Assembly: GCA_030248215.1 (NCBI GenBank)
Contig: JASANG010002871.1
Location: 62,001-126,000, forward strand
Length of the DNA stretch: 64,000 nt
Origin: Enoplolaimus lenunculus
Taxonomy: Eukaryota; Nematoda; Enoplea; Enoplida; Thoracostomopsidae
Direction: 5' to 3'
The notes beneath the pieces are model-generated. The model was not told the DNA's origin. It did no database searches and worked only from the letters and a program-made list of their open reading frames with translations. The translations under genes and the position numbers were made by a program. Below are positions 1 through 9,125 of the stretch, one piece after another; positions within the stretch are counted from its first letter, which is position 1; each line of letters starts with the position of its first letter.

Positions 1-59
1 TTTCAAATATTTTAAACTTTAATTTCTATATTTTTAACTGCGGAATGTTTTTCTGTGGG

Positions 60-219
60 ACTAAAAGAGAGTAAGCTTAAAGCTTTAGACTAATTTTTTG
101 GCTTCGCTTAGGCTTAGGCTTAGGCTTACGAATATGCTCATTCGTACGCTTAATAGGCTTAGGCTTACGCTCAGGAATATGCTTATAATACTGTTCCGCC
201 CCTAATCTTTACGTTGGCC
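60..219. repeat. Family D (TTAGGC-bearing) repeat, partial
   Basis: Contains GCTTAGGCTTAGGCTTAGGC followed by AATATGCT units and ends in CCCCTAATCTTTACGTTGGCC, which matches the family's terminal repeat. The other end is eroded. Confidence 0.6.
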
Positions 220-477
220 GTGAAAATTAACTTGCACATTGTTAGCAGGTTTGACAACTGTTTTAGATTTCAAATATTCAGTCAACATCCTGGCTGCAGT
301 TGGATTATCCTTTATCGTTGTCTATATTGTAAGCGTTTGAACGTTATCATGGTAATAAGTTTTTCGGATATCTAATCAGTTATATGACCAAGATCGCATC
401 TTTAATATTATTTGTAATATTAATATACCGCAAATAAAGCTCATTCATCGTTGTTTTAAGTGTAGACATAGTAGGAA

Positions 478-669
478 TGGACAATGTTACTTTACGGGGC
501 GTAACAGTAGATAAAGCGTATTCATAAGCCGAAACCTAAGCGTTGCAAAAATGAATTCATAAGCCTAACCTATAAGCCTAAGCGTAAGCAAAAAATGTAA
601 CCTAAAATCTAAATCTACTCCTTTGTAGACCCACCAAAAACCTGGATGCCCCTTAAAGTAACATGGGCC
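478..669. repeat. Family D (TTAGGC-bearing) repeat
   Basis: Starts with CAATGTTACTTTACGGGGCG and ends with CTTAAAGTAACATGGGCC, near-inverted ends. The interior has CCTAAGC/ATAAGCC units, the shared GCGTTGCAAAAATGAATTC segment and the AGACCCACCA...ACCTGGATGC segment seen in other copies. Confidence 0.7.
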
Positions 670-1097
670 GTAGGAATCGTGTCAAAAAATGTGAAACGCT
701 TTTCCAATTTAAAAAATTACATTTGGTGGCTTAAAAAGCGATTTAACAACCGCTAAAAATCGTTTAGTAGAGTTTTGCTTCGTTTGAGACGTGAAAAATG
801 TTTCAAATATGCCGTTGTATTATATACTTTTGAGTTTTGATGCAATTTGTTCGCTAAGCTCTCGGTGTAAGCAATTTTTAGCTAACAACATTATTTATGT
901 TTGAGGGTGACTTTTGAACTTTATTTCTTGTTCATCAAAACAACTGCACGCTTGGCTAATCGCTATTAATAGTAAAGTGTGAAAATTATTAGGGCAAAGA
1001 AATCATTTCTGGGTTGAAAACATTTTTTAATCAAAAGTTCTGCTGCATAGTGAATATCGATAAAGAGTGAAGGTATATTCATTTTTACGACTTGAGG

Positions 1098-1414
1098 GGC
1101 CAATGGTACTTTTAGGGCCATAACAGTAGGTTAAGCGTTTTCCTAAGCGTAAACCTAAGCTTAAGCGTTGAAATAACGATTCCTAAGCGTAAACCTAAGC
1201 TTAAGCGTTGAAATAGCGATTCCTAAGCGTAAACCTAAGCTTAAGCGTTGAAATAGCGATTCCTAAGCGTAAACCTAAACTTACGCGTTACAAAAGGGTA
1301 CTAAGCATATTATGCCTAAAGGCTAAGCCTAAGCAAAAGAATGTAGTCTAGAATGTAAGCCTATTCTTTTACAGACCCACCAGAAACCGGGACGGCCGTA
1401 AAAGTAACGTGAGC
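1098..1414. repeat. Family D repeat with an internal 40-bp minisatellite
   Basis: Ends are GGCCAATGGTACTTTTAGGG and GTAAAAGTAACGTGAGCC. Between about 1142 and 1300 a 40-bp unit (GCGTAAACCTAAGCTTAAGC then GTTGAAATAGCGATTCCTAA) is repeated four times with few differences. The TTAGGC motif reads here as CCTAAGC on the + strand. Confidence 0.75.
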
Positions 1415-1471
1415 CACTTGAGGTATTGGCCTATGTATAGATTAGAGTCGGACAATTTTTTGCGGAAATGC

Positions 1472-1590
1472 AACGGAGTAAACTTAAGCTTTAGACTAAT
1501 GTGCTTTATTCTCAGTTTAAAGCGTAGGCTTACGCTAGATTTCAGGTTTAGGAATATGCTTATACTACTGTCGTCGCATATTTATTCTCA
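1472..1590. repeat. Family D repeat fragment, opposite orientation
   Basis: Partial copy recognised by AAACTTAAGCTTTAGACTAA, GTAGGCTTACGC and GGAATATGCTTATACTACTG, segments shared with the reverse orientation of other family D copies. Terminal repeats are not clear. Confidence 0.5.
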
Positions 1591-1796
1591 TTGGCCGCTG
1601 CTTCAGTATATTATAAGTTATGTGCGCAACCAGCAATTGTGTTAAATAGAAAAACAACATTTGTAGGAGCTGTACGAAAATTTTTTTGTAAACATTGATT
1701 TGTTTCAATACATTCGATATATAAGTTTCAGCCAGAGAGGTTGAATATGTTTGCATGGGGCGCACACGCCATCTTTGATCTTCGAAGTAGTGCCTG

Positions 1797-2054
1797 CACT
1801 GTAGATTCCAATGAGTTTAATTATTAATCAACTCAGACGAAAAGTTAGTTATTTCTGAGTTAATAACAGTTACCCTTAATACACTCTGAGTTGAGCTGAT
1901 TCTCACTTTGAGTTGAGTTGATTTTTGGGAAGTTGAATCAATTAAATCAGAATGAGTTGAATCAATTCCGAATTATGAGTTGTGATAGTCCTAACTCAAA
2001 CTGAGTGTTTCAACTTTATTCTGAGTTGAAATCAACTCACTGGAATTTACAGTG
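1797..2054. mobile_element. Family A MITE, copy 1
   Basis: Ends CACTGTAGATTCCAATGAG and GGAATTTACAGTG are inverted copies. The interior is dense in TGAGTT/AACTCA. It lies 31 bp before the first recognised STRA6 exon. No flanking TA pair is evident, unlike most copies. Confidence 0.75.
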
Positions 2055-2085
2055 ACGGGCGCTGTTTGAGAAATTTTTATTTTAG

Positions 2086-5000
2086 CTATTCATCACTGCT
2101 ATTTACAAATCACTAGCGGTTACAGATATGTTTCATTGGATTGAAAGAGGTGTACGAAACGCAAGTCAAAACGGCTCACAAAACGGTGCCGAACAGATCG
2201 TAGACTATATTCTGAATGAATTCAATTTAACTGATAGCGTTCAATTTATCGAACACGAGATTGAATTTTGGTTTAATATTACTCAAGGTAAGCGCTCACT
2301 ATGTAAATTCCAGTGAGTTGATTTTAACTCAGAATCAATTTAATCTACTCTGTCTGAGTAAGGACTTTCAGAACTCAGAATTCTGAGCCAATAAAACTCA
2401 CTCTGACTTAAGTATTCAACATTACCTGGAATCAAGTGAACTCAGAGTGAGAATCAACTCAACTCAGAGTGAGTTAATGTTTACTGTCATAAACTCACAA
2501 ATAACTAACTCTCTAGTTGAGTTAATTTAATCAATTCATTGGAATTTACAGTGTATAGTTCACGATTGTATGCCGCTACTAGGATCCTGTGCTTTAAAAT
2601 TTGTCCGGTGTCACAAGCCAGATATACCCACGGTCAATCTCCTCTCCCGCCGGAAAGATTCGCCGGCCGATTTTTCCCCCTCTTGTTTCAGGCCATTCAA
2701 TTCTGCCCTAGCCAAACTTTCGCCAGGAAATGCTTTCCGAGGGGCGGGAAGACCAGCCGGTGAACGAATGGTGGGTCGATCTTCCAGGGGAGGCTGAACT
2801 GGCCGAGAGAAAATCTGGTCAATGACAACGGGTTTGATAACGATCAGTGTTATTAATCTATTACCAAAGGCGCATTTAGAAACATATTTAGAAGCGAAAC
2901 CTTGTTTCGTGTAATACAAATCAACGGCATTGGCTGTCAAAGGTCTCGTATAGAAATTTTGAAATGTTAAGAATTACAACTGCAGCAAGCTTCAGGTGCC
3001 AGACAAGCGAGTAGATTGATGGATCCTGTCGACTGTCACACAACTTGAAAATATTTTCTATCTGATGAGTTTAAGCAATCGACCTGGAAGTACTCTCATT
3101 TGTAGAGTAAAATTTAAAAATCACATATACCTACATTGCAAATTTCAATGTGTTGATTAATCAACTCTCAGTGATAGAATTAGTTGTTTTCGGTTGTTTC
3201 TGAGTTAACAGTAGTTCAATATTAACTCATTGTGAGCTGATATTTAACTCCGGATGAGTTGATTAATGTACACAGAATGAGTTCAGTAAATTCAGAATTC
3301 TGAGTTTGAAAGACCTAATTCCAATTTACTTGAATTTTCAGTGTAGTAGCATGGCTCTGTTACACTGCAAATTTCAGTGAGTTGATTATAACTCAGAATG
3401 AGTTGAATCATTCTGTCTGAGTTAAAACTACTCACCCAGAGTCAACTGAACTCAGAGTGAGAATTAACTCAATTCAGAGTGAGTTAACGTTTACTGATAT
3501 TAATTCAGATATAACCAACTCGCTAGCTGTGAATTGATTAATCAACTCATTGGAATTTACAGTGTAAAGGCCAAAATATAACCTGCAAGCCTTCGAGTTA
3601 ACGTTGTGATATGAATTTTTAATTTTCCAGGCATGTACTACACATCGATTATTTTTGCATTTCTGCTCACAACTGGTTCAATAGGAATGCTGCTTCGAAG
3701 TTATAAACGCGATTTATTGTTACTGTATAAAGGGCTGTACATATTTATACCACGGTGGACATCAAACAGTGCATATTCAAATCTGGTAATGTTTCCTTTT
3801 AAACGGTATGCACAATAATGTTAGGTTTAGGGTGCGTAACAGTAGACTAAGCGTATTCCTAAGCCGAAGCTAAGCCTACATTGTGAATTCCAATGATTTA
3901 ATTAATTAACGCAGACGGAAAGTTAGTTATTTCTGAGTTAATAACAATTGCAAACTTTACCTCCCTCTGAGTTTCGTTGATTCTTACTCTGAGTTGAGGT
4001 GATTCCGAGGAAGTTGATTAATTAAATCAGAATGAGTTAAATCAACTCAGAATTCTGAGTTGTGAAAGTCCTAACTCAGATTGAGTGATTGAACTCATTT
4101 GGATTTAAAATCGACTCACTAAAATTTAGTGTGTAAGCGTTGCAAAAATAAATTCCTAAGCCTAGTTTAAGCCTAAGTCTAAACAAAAAATGTAATCTAG
4201 AATCTAAACCTACTATTTGAAACATCCACCAGAAACGTGGACGCCCTTTAATTTAACATGGGCGGTTTTTTATGCTCTGGTATGAAATATTTTCACCAGA
4301 ACCCTGCGGTCTATCATCCATTGTTAAATTAACAGAAGTTTAAAATGCTTGACCCGGCTATACAAAGTTGAAAAATATTTGAGTTTGTAAAATTAACTTA
4401 AAACACATAATGGCTGGGTTTCTGAAACATTACTTTAAGTATACTTTACCTATGTCTAATGATTTGCTACACTGTAAATTCCAATTAGTTGAATAATCAA
4501 CTCAGCAAGCGAGTTAGTTATTTCTGAGTTAATAACAATAAGCATTAACTCACTCTGAGTTGAGTTGATTTTCACTCTCAGTTGATTTGATTCCGGGAGA
4601 GTTGATCAGTTAACTCAGATTGAGTTGAACCAACTCACAATTCTGAGTTCTGATAACCTAACTCAGACTGAGTAGTTCAACTCATTCTGAGTCAAAATCA
4701 ACTCACCGAAATTTACAGTGTAACTATTTACAGTATGCTTCCTGCAGTAGGGCTCAGAAATACTTTATACCTTAGATTATTGGTTGGATCAAAATTCGTA
4801 TTTTTGTCCAGTCTCATTTTTCATAACTAAAAGTTTTCACTATTTTTTGTATTAGCATAGTTTCATGTCGAGATTGTTGACGAGGTAAAACCGGAGGTTT
4901 GCCTCCGGTTCGGGCAAGCAAACGACCTCAGGTTCCGGCTCCGGCAGAATTTTTGCCGCAAGTTTCGGCAATTTCGGTAGTAAAATTTTCTATGGATTTG

Positions 5001-7945
5001 CAAAAATTTATCGTTCGGTGCATTCGACTATAAAAGCTTTGGTACAATTTTGCGGAGAAATCGTTTGGATTTGTTAAAAAAACCTATAACCAAAATATTT
5101 GACAATTCTTCGTAGATTATATATTATCTAAAATTACCAAATTAAACATTGCACAAACAAACAACAATTTTGCGTCACCTCCGGCTGCACTTCCAGCTCC
5201 GGTAGGCAAGTTTTGTTGACATCCGGCTACAGCATTCTTCGCCTATGCAGGTGCAACTTGCCGGATCTGTGTGTTTAGAGTGTTTGATTGCTTAGCTATA
5301 GAATATGTCTACCGGTTCAAGTATGCGAAAAAGATAGTCCTCATACCTCACTACACTGTAAATTCAAACGAGTTGATTAATCAATTCAGCTAGCGAGTTG
5401 GTTATTTCTGAATTAATATCAGTAAAAATAAACTCACTCTGAGTTGATTTCATTCTCAATCTGAGTGGAATTGATTCTGGGCGGATTGGTTAAATAACTC
5501 AGAATGAATTGAATGAACTCAAAATTCTGAATTCTGATAGTCATAACTCAGACTGAGAGTGATTCAACTCATTCTGAGTTAAAATCAACTCACTGAAATT
5601 TACAGTATAGTGGCTAACGCAACGCTTTTAGATAAACGTTTACCGTTTCAGCAAAACTCAATTCGGTTCGCAGGCTATCAAACGGGTTATTCAGCGTCCG
5701 CATTCGTCGTATATTGTGTTGTTATTTTTATTGTCCTAATGACGCTAACCATATTCTCCTCGATAGCTCTTCGCTACCATTACTATGCTTATTTGTTGTA
5801 CATCTTAAACCATGGAGTGTAAGTTTTGTAGTTTTGTATTGCTTTTTTTAAATTAAGCTATTTATTAGTTTAAAAAGTTAAATTCAACCACAGAATTCAC
5901 ACTGTAAATTCCAGTGATTTGATTTCAACTTTGACTCACTCTCAGTCTGCAGAGTTAGGACTATCAGAATTCATAATTCTGAATTGATACAACGCATTCT
6001 GATTTAATTAATCAACTTTCGGAGCAAAATTTATAACTATGTACCGTTCCGGCCCTGTTGTATACACAAATTTTTATGTGATACTTATAATTGGTTTATC
6101 GCGGTTGTGTTAATATTCGGCGACCTCAACCTTTTCCTTACACTTTTCAGGGTTCCGGTGGTGGTTTTGCTTTGCATCAAATTCGTTCCAAACATACTTG
6201 TATACTTGTTCTTTTTAAGAAAAAACAAACACGGACGTCGAGTGTTAGCGATTGATAACAGGTTGTGTAAAACGAACTGATTCAATTGTAATTTTCGATA
6301 ATTTCTCGGTTATAAGCAGTGTTTTATAATTCCAATGTTTTGCCTATTTTATCTTTCAGTATATGCTCTTTGTGAGAATAGTGAAAACCTATTTCGAACA
6401 TTTTCTATTGTCTGTTCATGTTAATATTAACCAGTTTAATGGCTCCATGAAAAACGCTAAGTAGTTTTGAGCTTATATCGGCATTGTCATAGATCCGCTA
6501 TTCACATTAATCTAACTATGACGTTTTTATACAAGATTTCGCCCATGCATAGAACACTGCCGGAACAGCAGTATAAGCATATTCCTAAGCCTAAGCTTAA
6601 GCGTAAAGATGAGCCTATTCTTCAGCCTAACCCTAAGCAAAAAATTTAATCGAAAGCTTAAACTGACTCTGCTACAGCCCTTCCAGAAGGCAACCACCCG
6701 GCCCTGTTCTATACATAGACCCAAGATTTGATTAAAAATGACCAAATTTTCTGACTTAAAAACTATCAAAAAAACTTTCAATCAACTCTAATTTGGTCAA
6801 TTTCAGACGATTATTTTATACGTTACACTACTTCGCCGTATACATGAACGCCGCAATTGGCCTACTATCCAGCGTTTTGAATCTGGTAAAATCACTGTTT
6901 TGCTGTTTGTTTACCATCGCTCGACTTGATATGAGTTCGTTTCCGCGTCACTTTGAATTTATGGACGCTGGTTTTAAAGCGTATTATGCAATGCTTTGTG
7001 TTGATAATGCTCAACGCAATCCAACATTGCTCGTTTACTCACAGTTATGCTTGAACGGTGTTCGTCAGCGACGCGAAAAATATTACGCACGAGGTATAAC
7101 ACTGTCAATTTCAATGAGTTGATTAATCAATTCAGCTAGCGAGTTTAGTTATTTCTGAATTAATATCAGTAAACATTAACTCGCGCCGAATTGAGTTGAT
7201 TCTCACTCTCAGTTGGGCGGACTTTGGATGATTTGATTAATTAAATCAGAATAAGTTGAATCTACTCAAAATTTTGAGTTCTGATAGTCCTAACACAGAC
7301 TGAGTATGATTCAACTCATTCTGAGTTAAAATCAACTCACTGAAATTTACAGTGTGTAAAAAGATTGTTGATGTTGTTTGAATGCGCTAAAATAAAAGGT
7401 GTAAAATTCGCTCGCAATTAAAATGAACGGCATTTTGAAATTTTATTCTTAACATTCATTTAAAATCATGCTGCTGTCACTGAAGCACGATGAAATAGCT
7501 TGCGAAACTTTGGTTAGCCACTGCTTTATTCTCCAGTTATCGCTTTATAAGCAGTAATAGTTATAATCACTACGTGTATCAATTAATAATTAATCAAATT
7601 AAGGTTCTAACAAACTAAAAAGAGCGTTAGAGCTTTTATCACGATTGCGTATTAACGAACATGTTCGTTAAGTGGAATTTGGTTTTAGTTTATTCTGAAA
7701 GATGTGATTTAACAGGGCGAGATGAGGAATGGAAAGCGAAACAACTACATCATGAACGCATGCAAAATCGATGGGCGCTTCTAATCACGCTTGCGAACAA
7801 TCCAGGCCTTCAACTGTACCGTAAATTTGAAGACAAACCTACATCAGATCAGTTTCAATGCAACGGACTCAGTAAACTGAGCGAAAATGTCTACTATTCT
7901 TGTGGCGCTCCTGCGGATCTCAAATTGACTATTGTCCCACTATAA
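2086..7945 (+). CDS. STRA6: STRA6-like retinol/RBP receptor, 3' portion (5' exons not in view)
   Basis: Membrane receptor family that moves retinol from retinol-binding protein into cells. Exons: 2086-2287, 3631-3805, 5606-5818, 6151-6261, 6807-7093, 7689-7945; about 414 of the usual ~670 residues. Phases close throughout. What identifies it, by recall of vertebrate STRA6: an opening TAIYKSL like TAIYQVA; FWFNITQGMYYTS followed by a membrane segment and KRDLLLLYKG; GYQTGYSAS before another membrane segment; then RRLFYTLHYFAVYMN, a segment like WRVLLSALYN, SSFPRHFEFMDAGFKAYY and, near the end, RWALLITLANNPGLQLYRKF like RWGLAYTLLHNPTLQVFRK. The exon 2 donor (GTATGC) and exon 3 acceptor are the least certain junction; that acceptor lies in the end of a family A MITE. 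Exon 6 could instead begin at 7716, in the same phase. The introns are packed with MITEs. Ligand specificity cannot be told from sequence. Confidence 0.82.
2297..2553. mobile_element. Family A MITE, copy 2, starting 9 bp inside STRA6 intron 1
   Basis: Begins CACTATGTAAATTCCAGTGA and ends ATTGGAATTTACAGTG followed by TA. The splice donor GTAAGC of STRA6 exon 1 starts at 2288, so the element nearly touches the exon. Confidence 0.8.
2640..2815. other. GC-rich stretch inside an AT-rich STRA6 intron, origin unknown
   Basis: About 175 bp rich in CCGCCGG, CGCCGGCCG and GGGGCGGG sits between family A MITEs. Open frames exist on both strands, which is expected at this composition. I see no splice sites, repeats or protein family that explain it. 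Confidence 0.4.
3134..3343. mobile_element. Family A MITE, copy 3
   Basis: TA-flanked: 5' end CATTGCAAATTTCAATGTG, 3' end TTGAATTTTCAGTG, TA on both sides. Shorter than the family norm (about 210 bp). Lies in STRA6 intron 1. Confidence 0.8.
3363..3564. mobile_element. Family A MITE, copy 4
   Basis: TA-flanked: CACTGCAAATTTCAGTGAG at the 5' end and TTGGAATTTACAGTG at the 3' end. Begins only 19 bp after copy 3 and lies about 65 bp before STRA6 exon 2. Confidence 0.82.
3817..4264. repeat. Family D repeat split by a family A MITE
   Basis: The left part has TTAGGGTGCGTAACAGTAGA and CCTAAGCC; the right part resumes with AGCGTTGCAAAAATAAATTC, CCTAAGCCTAG and the CCACCAGAAACGTGGACGCC segment, ending AATTTAACATGGGC. 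The interruption is exactly one family A element with a TA on each side. The copy begins about 11 bp after the proposed exon 2 donor. Confidence 0.75.
3879..4133. mobile_element. Family A MITE, copy 5, nested in a family D repeat
   Basis: 5' end CATTGTGAATTCCAATGA, 3' end AAAATTTAGTGTG, TA at 3877-3878 and 4134-4135. Insertion into family D shows that family A moved after that family D copy was in place. Confidence 0.8.
4470..4720. mobile_element. Family A MITE, copy 6
   Basis: One of the cleanest copies: TA, CACTGTAAATTCCAATTAG, a TGAGTT/AACTCA-rich core, CCGAAATTTACAGTG, TA. Lies in STRA6 intron 2. Confidence 0.85.
4880..5245. repeat. Diverged hAT-like repeat (family B relative)
   Basis: Starts GGTAAAACCGGAGGTTTGCC, continues with CCGGCTCCGGCAG, TTTCGGCAATTTCGGTAG and ends around ATGCAGGTGCAACTTGCC. 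The block GGCAATTTCGGTAGTAAAAT is shared with the copies near 8722 and 17690. Terminal repeats are decayed, so the ends are approximate. Confidence 0.5.
5354..5607. mobile_element. Family A MITE, copy 7, abutting STRA6 exon 3
   Basis: TA then CACTGTAAATTCAAACGAG at the left end; the right end is ACTGAAATTTACAGTA then TA. The terminal TTTACAG at 5599-5605 reads as a splice acceptor for the exon encoding VANATLLDKRLPF. If the acceptor were the AG at 5609-5610, it would be formed by the target-site TA plus one base. Confidence 0.8.
5900..6037. mobile_element. Family A MITE, copy 8, truncated
   Basis: Left end CACTGTAAATTCCAGTGAT is intact. The element stops after about 135 bp without its right terminal repeat. 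Lies in STRA6 intron 3. Confidence 0.65.
6545..6710. repeat. Family D (TTAGGC-bearing) repeat, partial
   Basis: Has AGCATATTCCTAAGCCTAAG, CTTAAGCGTAAAGATGAGCC, CCCTAAGCAAAAAATTTAAT and a CCAGAAGGC segment. Terminal repeats are not clear. Lies in STRA6 intron 4. Confidence 0.55.
7100..7354. mobile_element. Family A MITE, copy 9, 6 bp inside STRA6 intron 5
   Basis: Starts CACTGTCAATTTCAATGAG and ends CTGAAATTTACAGTG. The exon 5 donor is GTATAA at 7094, so the element begins immediately after the donor hexamer. Confidence 0.8.
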
Positions 7946-8037
7946 AACCGTAAAAGCTTGCTTTGTCTATGTTGCTACGACAGAGTTAAATATTTCACAG
8001 ATATGAGTTACTATAATCATCTGCGTTAGTTTAGCAG

Positions 8038-8585
8038 CAGGGTGCAACCGGAGGTCAATACCGGAGCTGCAGCCGGAGGTCAACGAAACTTGCCGGAGCC
8101 GGCGCCGGAGGCAGACTTCCGGTTGTACTGTATTGACCTGAATATTAAGAGGGGGGATAATAAGAGGAGGGAGTCCCCATTTTGAGTCCAGATCAATAGG
8201 AATCTGTATCCCTAATTAGAGTCCGTAAGCGCATAGAGTCTCTAAACCCTAATTAGAGTCCATAAATGACAATTATCCCTAATTGTAGCGCATAAACGCC
8301 TCCAGGACCAAATAAACTTGAGTTCGAAACAAAGCGAAATTAAGCTTTGAAAATAACGATCCAAAGTATAAGCTTGCATTATATATCGCTCAAGCTTTTG
8401 ATGTAAGGCAAAAAACGTTTATAATTCAACGGATAGTTGCAATACCGAATATATCAGTAACGAATGACGGCGGGGGGCGGGTTAAAAATAAATAACAGTC
8501 CGTAACCGAATAACAAGGGGGGTGCCCTCTGGAGGGGCCAAATAAATATCAGTCCCCCCTCTTATTCGGTCACTACAGTACCCTG
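8038..8585. mobile_element. Family B (hAT-like) MITE carrying a nested family C insertion
   Basis: Starts CAGGGTGCAACCGGAGG at 8038. Its right end CCGGTTG-TA-CCCTG is split by a family C element. The 8-bp duplication TTTAGCAG stands at 8030-8037 and again at 8586-8593, typical of hAT transposition. Without the insert the element is only about 95 bp. Confidence 0.82.
8128..8578. mobile_element. Family C TA-flanked element nested in a family B MITE
   Basis: Left end CTGTATTGACC followed by TATTAAGAGGGGGG; right end CCCCCCTCTTATTCGGTCACTACAG. These are inverted copies flanked by TA at 8126-8127 and 8579-8580. The interior has repeated TCCCTAATTAGAGTCC-like phrases and no coding capacity. Confidence 0.8.
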
Positions 8586-8721
8586 TTTAGCAGGTATACA
8601 ACTGACTCGATACACAGCATCTCATTTCAAGCTTATCATATCATTGACAGTTGTTCACGAAAGATCCCATTCGGCAAGTAAAACAATGTCAAACATAAAT
8701 TTTGGCATCATTCCTGGCACC

Positions 8722-9125
8722 AGGTTACAACCGGAGGTCTGCCTCCGGCTCTGGCAGAAAATCGGCCTCCGGCTCCGGCAGAACTTTTGCCGGAGGTTCC
8801 GGCAATTTCGGTAGTAAAATCTTGCATAATTTTGCAAAATTTATATGTTTAGCGCGTATCGTTTTACTTTTGTCACAATTTTCAGGAAAAAAATTTCCGA
8901 AATTTCGCCATGAAATTAGCGTAAAACCAAACAACTTATCTCTACCGGAACCGGAATTCCAGTTCCAATTGCAGTAAATCTGTAATGAAAAACTTGCGAG
9001 TTTATATACGTGATTTGTATGTAACTAATTTTGAGCGTAAAGATAACAGAATTTCCGTTATTCGTATACCGGAATCGGATACCGATTTTTTCAGTAAACA
9101 GGAACCCGGTATGGTGCAACCGGAT
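8722..9125. repeat. Diverged hAT-like repeat (family B relative)
   Basis: Starts CAGGTTACAACCGGAGGTC, then CTCCGGCTCCGGCAGAA and GGCAATTTCGGTAGTAAAAT, shared with the copy at 4880. Further CCGGAA-type phrases run to about 9120 (GGTGCAACCGG). It may be two overlapping relics. Confidence 0.45.

Larger units (their letters stand above)
1..2085. other. Gene-free stretch upstream of the first visible STRA6 exon
   Basis: I see no convincing exon here. The stretch is AT-rich and holds four family D (TTAGGC-bearing) repeats and one family A MITE, listed separately. The 5' exons of the STRA6 gene should lie in this stretch or before the window, but no segment reads as a STRA6 membrane domain with flanking splice sites. 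Confidence 0.6.

Noticed and set aside
1142-1300. Regularly spaced units resembling a CRISPR array.
   Set aside because: The whole 40-bp unit is repeated with no variable spacers, and the sequence is eukaryotic; it is a minisatellite in a family D repeat.
2611-2940. A 109-codon - strand open frame over the GC-rich island.
   Set aside because: It lies inside a STRA6 intron, its composition follows the GC island, and no splice sites or family support it.
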